NCBI GenBank assembly: GCA_030549775.1
Contig: CM060171.1
Span: forward strand, 61,252,360-61,316,359
Source: Tamarix chinensis
Lineage: Eukaryota; Streptophyta; Magnoliopsida; Caryophyllales; Tamaricaceae
Direction: 5' to 3'
DNA length: 64,000 bases
In this document: positions 34,601 through 44,971 of the stretch, in pieces
Numbering within the stretch: position 1 is the stretch's first letter
Layout of the letters: each line of letters opens with the position of its first letter
Translations under genes and position numbers: made by a program
The notes under the pieces: generated by a model
Told to the model about the DNA's origin: nothing
The model's database searches: none
The model's input: the letters and a program-made list of their open reading frames with translations, nothing else

Positions 34601-35000
34601 AAACACAACATGTGTCTTCTGCAATGATGAAGTTGAAACTCTTGAACACTTATTCTTTACTTGCCCATATTCCCAAGCATTATGGTCCAATCTAATCATA
34701 GCTACTGGTTGCCTCTAGAAATCCACTAGCTGGCATGAAATCACCCATTGGCTAAGCAAGAAAGGTAGAGGACTGAGAGTTTGAACAAATTTATTTCGAA
34801 CCTTATTTGCTGCAATAGTTTACCATACTTGGGGTGAACGCAATAGACGAATTTTCCAGCACACCAACCTCCCTTGGACACACATCAAGAAGCTTATTTT
34901 GAGGGATTTGGCCACTCAAGCTATTGTTTTAGTGCATGTAAATCATACCAACATATGTTAGCCTTGGTTGATCACATGTCTTTATGTTGATGTCTTGAGA
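31597..35000 (+). pseudogene. LINE ORF2 (AP-like endonuclease, reverse transcriptase), frameshifted
   Basis: Starts at ATG 31597, overlapping the ORF1 stop as ATGA. Endonuclease motifs: IGCWNVRGMN, LVGLVETKI, WLLMGDFNIIL, SKLDRVMGN, ISDHSAMNI. Reverse transcriptase: DAQSGFIKGRAISDNILLA, KVDMRKAYDTVKW, GVRRGNPLSPYLF, then the catalytic FADDLLLF at about 33666, and IRYLGVPLLG. A zinc-binding domain like zf-RVT (CVFCNDEVETLEHLFFTC) lies near 34615-34670. Several frameshifts, the first near 31640, and stops inactivate it. Confidence 0.88.
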
Positions 35001-35082
35001 ACCATTTGATGTACTAAAATTCTACCTTTTGGTATAATATATAAAATCCATACATTACTTACCAAAAAAAATACTAGTTATA

Positions 35083-37190
35083 ACATTTTTATAGCATAAC
35101 TTAATTTATAGATGTATAAGGGAATACGTATTAGATAAAGGTAAAGATGAATTATTTGTGTTATCTTGACGGGAATTTAGTTTTGTCTCAACTTATAATG
35201 ATATGGAGTTAAATATTTAACACATCATAGCGATATGAATAGATGATATGTGAGATTTTTATGTTATTATTCTATGTAAAAATGTCATTTATTCCTCATT
35301 ATTTTTATAAGATTTAATCTTTTCTTGATTTTTTTCTTCTTTTGGATAGATTTATAAGAAAAGATAAAAATGAAGAAATTCAAAGGAGAAATCAAAGGAA
35401 AAAAGAAAAGAAGCAAGGAACACAAGAAGAAAGCATGGAATCAATGGAGAACAAGTATCCAAGGAGATCTTGTGCTGAAGTTTCAAGAAGAGAAAGTAAA
35501 AGAAGAAGAAACATAGTAACCCTATGTTTATTTACGCCCGTCGGGGGGCGTGGTTTGTCATCAGCATTCGAAATCTTAATTTTTAAATTTAAACGAGTTC
35601 AGGATAAAGACCACAGTACCCCTATGTTTATTTAAAATCTTGTAAGCGCTCACTCAGGATTCTCCATGATATATCTTCTTGTTTCTGTGTATTAGAGGGT
35701 CATATTTTGGTTTTCGAAAATGAGAATCTTTATTTTCTCTCTATTAGTAGATACACTTCATCATTGTAATTCATTGATCATTATCCGTTGAGATCGAACT
35801 TACTCTTGGTATTATGCAATTCAAATTCGATAAATTCTTTCCCATTCATTTCTCAATTATGAAAGGCTGATTTGAATATGAATGCAAGTGTACTCTATCA
35901 TTATTCTTTTGACATTTATGATTTTTTCTTTGATGTTGTATTGTTAATCATTGATAGTAATTATGTAATATTGAATCAGATTTTGTGTTGTTATGATTAG
36001 CATAAATGTGTAAAGGATAAGGGGGAATTAATGACGGGATTAAGGTTTTATATATGAAATGTAATTTTAAATTATGATTCTAAGTGACATCTAATTGAAT
36101 TAATAGATGGAATTAAATGATCTTGTATTGTAGATTATGAGTTTTCACTAATTATATTGATCACCTCATTAGTTTAAACTCTAATCAAAACTAAGATGAT
36201 GGAATTAATACGTATTTGTTAATTATCATCACCGAAGTAGCAAAAAGTTAATCATTAATCTTGTCTATTAATTCATGTAATGCATGATTCGAGCTTGTGT
36301 GATTATGGATGTGGTTGATCCCTTTCTATTCATAATGTTATTATTAATTCAATCTAGTATTCTTAACCAAGGTTAATAATTGGTTAGATGATAAATTGAG
36401 AGCTTATTCAACTTATCTAAATTGAAGGAAAGCAAGGAAATAAATGGTCATGAGTTTCCATAGGTCAACATTAAGAGTAATTAGAATATATCTCTTATAA
36501 ATAATTATTTGATACCCTAAATCCACAACTAATTATCTCCCATCCTTATTTGTTCATTATTGAGTACAACATTTTTATCACTTATCAATAGTATAGAGTT
36601 TAATAATAGAAATTAATGCTATTGAACAACTGAGATTTTGACATTAATTATGTAATTCTTGATTATAAACCATTCCTTATGAGTTTGACTCCGAATTACC
36701 ATTTACTATGTATTTGGAATTAAGATTTAATTATTAAATTTATTGTATGTACGATAGTGCATCAATGGAAGAACACAAAATAACGATATATGTGTCCTTA
36801 GACTCAACGTCACTTTTTTCTATGGACAATTACTACAGGTCATAAAATTATATTACTTTAATCATTGTTTTATTGTATTGTTCAAGTGTAAATTATTTGA
36901 CACTGATCCAAGACAGAAAAGAATCAAGTAAGACAATGTAAATTGTTTATTTAATGTGTGATATACTAAATTGATATAAATGATTTTTTGTATTGCTATT
37001 TTAAATTTTCCCCTACACAATATATTTATGGTTGCCATCAATATTACATGTCATGGTGGATATGGAGTGGATAATCCACCTCTTGGACCTCATATATTAC
37101 TTTCTGGATGTGAGTTTGGTGAGAAAATATATACATAATACTTGTTGACCATTCGAATATATTTAATGGTACTAATATTGACTTTGAGAT
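35083..37190. other. CACTA internal spacer, no recognised gene
   Basis: AT-rich DNA between the LINE and the TNPA-like remnant. It contains a lysine- and arginine-rich open frame (35342-35635) that reads through the 100-bp direct repeat at 35515-35634; I do not recognise it. No LTR or further transposon end was convincing. Confidence 0.4.
35515..35634. repeat. 20-bp direct repeat flanking an 80-bp GC-hairpin segment
   Basis: AGTAACCCTATGTTTATTTA (35515-35534) recurs at 35615-35634 with one mismatch, exactly 100 bp apart. The intervening segment opens with CGCCCGTCGGGGGGCG, able to form a GC-rich hairpin and unlike its AT-rich surroundings. Confidence 0.7.
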
Positions 37191-37204
37191 TTATTCTTGC
37201 AGTA

Positions 37205-38450
37205 CAAAACATTTGAAAAAAAGGAAATGTAGATGTAAAGGGAATGATCTTTATCTCTATAACTTGTGGTCGGTGAATGGGCCACTAAATATTAATTTCA
37301 CTAATAAGGATGACACATATAATCCTATAGGGGAGTATGGGCTAAAATATTCTCACTGTGCTGGGAATGCAATTGAGGAGTTCATTCCACCATTGTATAA
37401 AATATAGGATCATATTCTTGAAAATTTAAGTTCTAAAGTTCTTCTATGCTTGAGTTATTTATATATTATTCGTCTAAATACATGAATAATCTTATTTTAT
37501 AAAATATTAATATTGTATACATTATTTTTTTTAGCAATATTTTGATCTCAAATATTGAATGCTTAGCTGTGTACGGAATTAGATTCATATTGGTCTTAGA
37601 AGGTTGTTTTAGAATCGACACAAAAACATGAAGAACAAGATGGAGATGAAGTGGTTGAATGATAGTAATTGGAAGTCAAATAACATTGTTCAAGAAACCT
37701 AGAAGAATTGTGTAAAGTACTAGACTTCAAATAAGGTAAAAGTAAAAATTTAAGGCTGCTATTATAAATGTTGAAAATTTTGAATCATTTATTAACTTCA
37801 TTTTATAAGTGTAAGTAAGGTTTGAGAAAAATAAGAAAATTAGATCTTGTTTAATAGATCCTAATCTCCACAGGTCTAGATCTATATGTATGTATGTATG
37901 TATGTATATAATAGATTAGTTCCATTTAATATTTTTAATATAATATTAATATTATTAATGTATTAATTTAACCAATATGATAAGTTGGTAAATAGACCCA
38001 CCAATTACCATCTCCAATCGAAACCTATAATGATTTACACACGAGGGTTAGCTAGTAGATCACTAAGCATGTAAGAGAGAATTATTTAAGTCATTTAATA
38101 TTATCTTTTTATTTTATAATATAATTTTTTTGAATTTTATATTAATGTAATATTTTTATCTTTGTAGGATGAGATGGTGAAACTACGTGGGCTAAGATGA
38201 GGTGAGGATGAGTGAGGGCCCCTCTACTAGTTATATAATCCCACTGATGATTGATGAGACATGGATAATGGATAAGGTTCTTGGTATCAGCAGGGCTTCA
38301 AGAAGGGTGTTGGGTGTATATTATCGAGTGGATCTTCCTCATTTATGTCATTCACCCTCCATCGTTAGAGACCAGTACTCCATCATTAACTATTGTTGCC
38401 CCTTTTCTTATAATGGTGGATATTTATTAGTTTTCCACTCATAATAGATT
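37205..38450 (+). pseudogene. CACTA second gene remnant (TNPA / Transposase_24-like)
   Basis: The clean stretch 37213-37407 reads KKRKCRCKGNDLYLYNLWSV then INFTNKDDTYNPIGEYGLKYS, matching in pattern the plant Ptta/En/Spm family (G...LW...G..I.V.FN..GQPIG). Further on, a frame near 37560-37670 has LRRLF and NRHKNMKNKMEMKW, like the WR.YK..LK segment. The 38202-38444 frame is unrecognised. Position downstream of TNP2 is the usual CACTA order. Confidence 0.55.
37886..37912. repeat. (TATG)n microsatellite
   Basis: Six to seven TATG tetramers, ending in TATA. Confidence 0.9.
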
Positions 38451-38879
38451 CAGATTGATGAATTGAGGCTAACAATGATACATATACATGGTTTTGGGTC
38501 TACCCCTCATCTGCCAACCCAAGTTCAACCTCCCTATGGTTAACCTCAACATTGAGCTTGATCTCTCTATGGTCAACCCTAACACTATGTTCAACCTCTA
38601 TATGGTTAGCCCTAACACCAGATTCAACCTCATTAGAGTCTACCTCAACAACAAGATGATGATGATTTATTATAAAAAATTTTGATTTTAGATATTTTTG
38701 TTTGCTATCTAATCTAAACAATTTCTACCTTTATATATACAATTTTAATATTTTGAATTTTTAATATTTATTAATATTTCTATTTTGTTATTTTATATGA
38801 TATTCTATATTTTATAGAAATAACAAATTAGCTTGTTCTAATTGTGTTTAGTTAAAGACATGACTATTATATGTTGTCT

Positions 38880-39431
38880 TTAATATTTACAATTTGTTGC
38901 CGGTGAAAAAAATTGTTGTAAATTCTAATTTTCTTTGCTAAAACCCTACATGGAAAAAACTTGTAGTGGAAAAAAAAATTCTCAATTTTCTCACCAAGAT
39001 TTGAATTTTTCATAATTTTTTGAATGATGTCATTCCTAATATCATTTTAAGGGATGCCATGTCGTGGCTAAAACTCAATTTCTTAATCTTTGCAACCAAG
39101 ATTTATATTTTTCTAGGATTTAAAAAAATCATGTTATTCTTAAAAGGGGAATTAGAGATGATATATCGTGGCAAAAATATTAAAAACTTTAAAATGGTCA
39201 ACCAAAAATTGATTGTATATGGTCATTGTAGGGCTTAGTGGAGATGACATTATCATCGCTGAAGGGTACAAATTATCAACAACCAGTTTTTCATCCCAAT
39301 TTTGACTTCTTACTATAAAATATTAGATATTACATTTTAGCAATGACACATCATTGACAAAGAGTCATGGGAACAATTTTGGGTTATCGGCGATGATAAA
39401 TGTTGTCTCTAAACATCTTTTCTTGGTAGTG
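38880..39431. repeat. CACTA right-end subterminal region with two candidate termini
   Basis: ACTTGTAGTG ends at 38968 and TTCTTGGTAGTG ends at 39431; both resemble the inverted CACTACAAG terminus. Between and around them lie short degenerate motifs such as CCATGTCGTGGC and ATATCGTGGC, like CACTA subterminal sites. It may be one element with a doubled end or two adjacent or nested ones. Confidence 0.5.
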
Positions 39432-39759
39432 GAACTTGGTTAGCTTTCTTTATTTCCTAACTTTTATAATAAAATAGAAATACATTATATATGAGTCCTT
39501 AGGTTATCCTATTGAACTCTAGATTTCTATTTGTAAAATTGTTCCTCACATTTCAAATAAAAATTGAAGTATAGTTATAGTTGGGATTATTGTTGTATTA
39601 AGGATGCATGTAGGGGATCTTTAATGAGTAGACATTGAATACTCTGAACTTTTTCTCTAGTCTTCATTTATACTCCCAATTTTTATAAGATTTAGGGTTT
39701 TCAAATGAGCTTTTAGCTAATTTAGTTTCTTCATAACTCTAATTAGGGGAGATCCCTAC

Positions 39760-41762
39760 CATTTGTTTGTTCTATTTATCCTTAATAATGTTATCAAAAT
39801 ATGCATCTTCATGCCACATATTAAAAAAATCTAAAAGGCTTAGGAATCTATGAAATCTGCTAGCCAATTATAACTTGAACGGATGCATGGTCAGAGATTA
39901 ATGGTGGGAGAAAGTGAGCATTCAAACCATTTTTGGTTAGCCATGGCTCTATCAAGTTTGCAGATGACTCTATTGTCTCTTTCTTGCTTATTACTCCATG
40001 TGAAGAAGGATCTTGTGTAATTTATACCCTCCAATTGAAGTTAGTTTATGTAAGGTACAAAATCAAATACATATTAGTCATTAAGATCAGTACATAGCAT
40101 TTTCTCTGGGCAACAAGACACAACATTAAAGTATACTATAAGATCCTAAGGAGAATTCATAGGACAAATATGTTCAATCTTTTTCCAAAGCGACTTCCTA
40201 TCATGACCTGCATCATGAGCATATATAGAGACAACATAGAATTATAAAACACCAAATGTATTACACACTCATACAAATACACCTTGATCCATACTATCCA
40301 ATTTCTCCACATGCTAATATATAGGATTCCATTCGATCCAAACGGGATCATTATAGTGATCATTATAGTTATGAATCCAATCCCACTATGGCATAAGGTG
40401 TTTAGTAATCTTCGGTACATTTACTTCCTTATCCCTAGTTTCCATAAGACCAATCAAGTCAAGCTTAGTACCTAAAGAATAAGTCCACTAGATATTTCTA
40501 AGAAGCTAATCTCCATCTTATCTCAAGGTTGGCACCATCAACATAGGAGTGTTCAATATTTTGGATAGTTAGTTCTCTTGACAAAGTACGATCCATAGTA
40601 ACATGAGTTGTTGAAGAAGAAGCCCCTGCGCTTCTCACACATTTGGTAGTTATCCTTGTGATCCTACCACTACATTCACATGTGTTATGTTCAAATCAGG
40701 GATAAAGAAGCTTGTTAACACTATAGAAGGTCGAGATGCAATCTCTTTTCTTCTATCTTCCACAAAACCCTTTCTTTCTTGGGTAGTGTTCTCTATGGTC
40801 CCTTAAAAGGGCATTTATTAACTTCATTGTCATTACTATGACATTGCTAACAAAATAAAGGTTTCCATTCAAACTCTAAGGATTGCTCAAGGGTACTACC
40901 ATTAGGTTTCTTAATACAAATTGAATTTGGTATCTTCTTATGAGTATCAACCTCTACAAGCGCATGTGCATGGGAGATCCTTTCTTTGGGTGTTGTAACT
41001 AGGTCCATTCTTATTAGCTTACCTATGCAACTACATATTTAGCCAAGAGAAGGAACACTCCACATATAAAGTGGTAGATTAGGAAACTTTATCTAGAAGG
41101 GTAGGAATTGGAATTCCTCTCCCATAAAAGAGAAATTAGGGTGTCAACACTTAAGAATGATAGGCTTGTTATAAATTAACCAAAATCTATCATTCAAAAT
41201 TGTTAAATAGTCCTCTTCATATTGAAAAGGGAACATAACATAACCTTTTTCATGCATAAAGATGAGAGGGAGGTTAACATGTCCCTGGTTTGAACAGACA
41301 AAGGTTTCCATAAGGTAGAAGGTTGGTTTGGTGCCACAAACCATTCCTATAAAGGGCATATTCCTATCTTTTTTTACTCTTGATCTAGATTATTCTCTTT
41401 AAGTTCAGCCATCAAAGTTCCATTAATCATTAAGGGGACCATATTGTAATTTAATCAAATGGTTTAGTTGAAATTGGTCTTTCAACTTCATGTTCATTAG
41501 ATGACACAACATGATCCATCAGTGGGTTTTCATGAGAAGTCACAGGGGTCTTTTTACATTTGGCCTCAGGCGTTTGTATTAAAGCGCCATCATCAAAATT
41601 CGCATAATCAATTTGTTGTGTCTTCGCATGTGATAATTCAACACCAATTTCATCCACAGGTGATCCAGTAATACCCTTAAGGATATGAGAGAGTGAAAGC
41701 GGAGGATTAGGGTTGGGCATTAGCTATGCACTAGGTAGCATGGATCTATTCTTTTTTGCCAT
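39760..41762 (-). pseudogene. Minus-strand LINE fragment: ORF1 (DUF4283) and endonuclease, no RT
   Basis: Reading down from 41762 (MAKKNRSMLPSA), a decayed ORF1 contains VMFPFQYEEDYLTILNDRFW and IYNKPIILK of DUF4283 (about 41144-41250), then PKERISHAHALVEVDTHKKI. ORF2 endonuclease fragments follow (GRIWVEWNP near 40320-40340, SFFTWSNKQE near 39990). The sequence stops matching near 39760, so the reverse transcriptase part is missing. It is related to, but clearly diverged from, the LINE at 30019-35069. Confidence 0.75.
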
Positions 41763-41779
41763 GAAAGGGTATGTAGTGA

Positions 41780-43140
41780 TCAACCCTACAACATTGAATC
41801 TTGTTTAATGTTGGAATATTACCAATTGTTTGCTAAATATAATATTAAACTGTTACATGATAATCAACACTCTATGATAACATAGTCACCAAATTGTACA
41901 TACTTATCACCACTTTATGACAATATCATCACCAAGTTACACACAATAATCACTACTCTATTATATCACATAATAATCACCTCGTTAATAATCATCAACT
42001 AAAAGTGAATGACCTGCAATTGAAACTAAAACAATCATGTAAAAGACAATAATCATTGGTTGGAATAGAAATAATCATCAAGTGAAACAAAAATAATCAT
42101 TAATAAAAATAAAATATTATTAATTGAAAAAACTAATTAGAAAGGCAATAATAATTAATTGAATTAGAAATTATCATTAAGCCACATCAATCATCACTTA
42201 ATCTAAAATGATTATTAACTTAAACTAAAATAATCATAAACTAATATGAAAATAACCATAAAAATAATCGCTAAGTTAAAAGATAATAATCACTTGAAAT
42301 CAAATAATTATCTAAGTGATACTAAATAATTTTCAATTTCATACTCTCAGCTCGAATCCTTTTAATCCCATGCTATCCATTTCACAATTCCAGTAATATT
42401 CTTGGTTTGTTCCTTCAACATTAATGCTACTAGACATGTTGATTCCCATTTTCGACAAGTAGCCTTTCAATCAATGATCCAACTACTCATATTTGATTTT
42501 ACTTATTGAAATAATTAATGAATTCCAAGATAGTATTTTGGATCAATTGAATCGCTATCTTCCTTCATTTGTAACTAGATGTTAAACTCTTATAGATGCT
42601 TGAATGGGTAACTAGATGATAAACTCTCAATGTTATAAACCAAATCGAGGATAATATTTTGGATCAATTGAATCACTATCTTTCTTTTATTTGTAAATAA
42701 CATGCTATTTCATTCCTTCCATATATTAGATTAATATTAATAATATTAATGTTAATATAAAGAATAATTATGATAATAACAAATTCTTCTTCTTCTTCTT
42801 CTCTTAACAACAATAGTAAAATAATATTATGACTATTATGATAATTTTTTACAATAATAAAAAATCTTTTTTTATTAATGTTAATAAGCATATTTTTAAT
42901 ATTAGTAATATTAATAAAATGTAAATATTATTATAATTATTAATGAAAATAATAGTTATATTAATATTATTTTTATTATCATTATTATCACTTACAATAT
43001 TAATATTCAAAATAATAGTAATATTACTTCTTTTAATTTTTATTATTAATAAAGTATTAATAACATTACAAAAATAAAAATGTTTTCATTAATATTATTT
43101 TTCATTTTAATAGTAATAATAATAATTATAACAATAATAA
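41780..43140. other. AT-rich filler with degenerate ATAATCATT units
   Basis: Contains many imperfect AATAATCATTAA motifs (about 41840-42340), then ATT/AAT-rich sequence and a short TTC run (42786-42805). No coding or transposon signal was seen. It separates the transposon pile from the candidate gene promoter. Confidence 0.6.
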
Positions 43141-43169
43141 CTTTTCTAATTAGAAATCATAGAAGAAAC

Positions 43170-43407
43170 AAGATGGATTGTTTTTCAGAAACCGAAAAAC
43201 GTTTGTTTTCCAAAATAAACGCACCGTCGATGTAAAGCCTCCTGTATTTATTTTTCTCACTCTTCCTCCCACAGTCCCACTCACTTAACTTTCTCTCTCT
43301 TAGGGTTTTTCGGAATCGATCTCATACTCTGTGCACCTTTCCTCTCCTTTTCCCTTAATTTTGCGCTACTTTACTATCTTTTGTGGTCCGGTAGTGTGGG
43401 GTAAAAG
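43170..43407 (+). promoter_or_regulatory. Candidate gene promoter and 5' leader
   Basis: A change from AT-rich filler to ordinary genic composition, with a TATTTATTTT TATA-like box near 43245, CT-rich initiator-like stretches, and TTAGGGTTT (telo box, reverse of AAACCCTAA) at 43300-43308, typical of plant leaders. The 18-mer AAGATGGATTGTTTTTCA occurs twice, at 43170 and at 43405, where it spans the first ATG. Confidence 0.5.
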
Positions 43408-43545
43408 ATGGATTGTTTTTCATCGAACACTGTCGTTTCGGGAAGGTTGAGGAGCTCTTCCGTTGCTGGTGCAGTGGCGGAGAAGCTTGTTGTTGACATT
43501 GTAATGGCTGCAGCTGCTAAGTCTTTGTGTTTGGTTCTGCTTTTG
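43408..43545 (+). CDS. Candidate first coding exon of a TE-filled host gene
   Basis: From ATG 43408 a 46-codon frame (MDCFSSNTVVSGRLRSSSVA...) runs to a donor-like GTATGG at 43546; an internal ATG at 43504 starts MAAAAKSLCLVLLL. It ends in phase 0. The following about 8.6 kb before the next exon candidate is filled with transposons, as in large plant introns. I recognise no domain, and either ATG could be the start, or the exon could be untranslated leader. Confidence 0.35.
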
Positions 43546-43685
43546 GTATGGTCTATTCTCTCTAGTGGTTAACTGTGAGGGTATTTGTTGATTTATGGTT
43601 TGACTGATTGAGGGTGTAATTGCCGTATGATCATACCGAAAATATTTTGGAATTTGGGGTATTTGGTTAGGTTTGGGGCAGATTA

Positions 43686-43871
43686 CTTTATGGTCCTTGT
43701 GTTTTGTTCTGTTAATTTTTTTGGGTGTTTGGATATATGAATAATCTGCAATGAACATAAATTTGAGCTTTCGGGTGGAGAAAGTGATTTGAGTTGGTGG
43801 ATAGTTGTTAGAATTTTTTTCACGTATAGCAATTGCTGGTTTTTGTGACGGATTTATTTTATGGTCCTTGT

Positions 43872-43902
<31 letters not shown>

Positions 43903-44090
43903 CTGTTGATTTCTTGTTTTGTTTTTGGGTGTTTGAATATCTGAAATCTGAATAACCTGCATTGAACATAATTTTGAGCTTTCAGGTGGAGAAAGTGAGT
44001 TGAGCTGCTGGATATTTATTCTTAGATTTGTTTCAATTATAGTAATTGATGATTTTTGTGATGGATTTATTTTATGGTTTTTGTAGGTAT
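43686..44090. repeat. Imperfect tandem duplication of about 180-210 bp in intron 1
   Basis: Landmarks TTATGGTCCTTGTG, GGGTGTTTG, GAACATAA and GGTGGAGAAAGTG recur in order at about 43690-43857 and 43860-44085. The second unit is expanded by a T36 run near 43869. Confidence 0.8.
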
Positions 44091-44128
44091 AAAGTATATG
44101 ATTTTTTTTTTTCAATGTTGGTATGGTA

Positions 44129-44673
44129 GGCCTGTAAATGAAATAAGCTGACTTGACTTGCTTTGATAAAGGCTCAAGTATTTAATTAAACAAGTAAAAT
44201 TTAAGCCTTAATTATAGACTCATTTATTAAATGAGCCGAACATGAGTCGAGGTAGGTTCAAGCAAGTGGGCTCGTTTAGAAGCTTTTTTGATACTCATTT
44301 AGATGCTTGTTAAAGGCTTATGTATAAGTACTACATTTGTATTGAAGTTGTGTTTATGTATTTACTACAATAATTAGTTTCAAATTAAGTATTGTGAAAG
44401 ATAAAAACTAATTGAGTAGGATGAAGATAAGAGTGTGGGTCTTCATATTATAGCCCTAGGTTCAATAAAAAGCTTCTACATGTATCAATTGAGTCAATGA
44501 TTGAGCTTATAATAAAATAAATTGAGACAACAGAACTTGTTTATATCTCTAGAGATGATTTGTGATTGCTGAGCTTGAACACGAAGATTTAGGTTTGTCT
44601 ATGAAACTAGTTGGTTAGGCTTGGCCTATTTATTAAACAAGCTGAGAGGTTTGTTTCAACTCGGCTCATTATA
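44129..44673. mobile_element. Possible hAT-type MITE (GGCCTGTAAATGA...TCGGCTCATT)
   Basis: GGCCTGTAAATGA at the left and CAACTCGGCTCATTA at the right, with internal GAGCCGAACATGAG and GGGCTCGTTTAG, resemble the common plant MITE group with CTGTAAACGAGCCGAGC ends. The termini are eroded and no target duplication could be fixed. Confidence 0.35.
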
Positions 44674-44971
44674 GTTAGTAATAAAGGGATGAAATTTGTG
44701 CCTTTTGTTTCAGAGGGAGTTGGAATTTATGTGTGTTCAATGTGGTAAATTGGCTTTTTTGGGGACCTTACTATTATTTTTATTTATTTTTGTTTTATTT
44801 GTGCAGCTCTTGCTTTAATGTATTTATTGTGTATGTAAATGTATGCATAGCTTAGGAATTTAGAGAATTTGAAGACTACTATTGCTTAGCCGGATCAATC
44901 AGAAAATGATAGGCAAGAAGATCGATCGAGCTTGGACTGTGTGATTGAGATGATAACTGTTATGGATGAGA

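Larger units (their letters stand above)
30019..35069 (+). mobile_element. Full-length LINE (L1-type) inside the CACTA element
   Basis: A 13-bp target duplication, AATACTAGTTATA, lies at 30006-30018 and 35070-35082, with a short A tract (about 35064-35070) at the 3' end: the signature of target-primed reverse transcription. It has two coding regions in L1 order: ORF1 with DUF4283 and a CCHC knuckle, ORF2 with an endonuclease and reverse transcriptase. Both are decayed, so it is structurally complete but not autonomous. Confidence 0.9.
4548..38968 (+). mobile_element. CACTA (En/Spm-type) transposon blown up by nested insertions
   Basis: Host element of the left half of the window. The left end is probably TACTACAAGTGAA at 4548, a C-to-T variant of the canonical CACTACAAG. 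The right end reads AAAAAACTTGTAGTG, ending at 38968, the inverted counterpart. Inside are a TNP2 transposase split in three and a TNPA-like second gene, both on the plus strand. Insertions at 4597-12657, 15424-24680, 25421-29323 and 30019-35069, with their target duplications, account for about 26.3 kb. The remaining about 8.1 kb fits an autonomous CACTA element. No matching 3-bp target duplication was found, and a second terminus-like TTGGTAGTG at 39431 could be the true right end, so the outer limits are uncertain. Confidence 0.65.
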
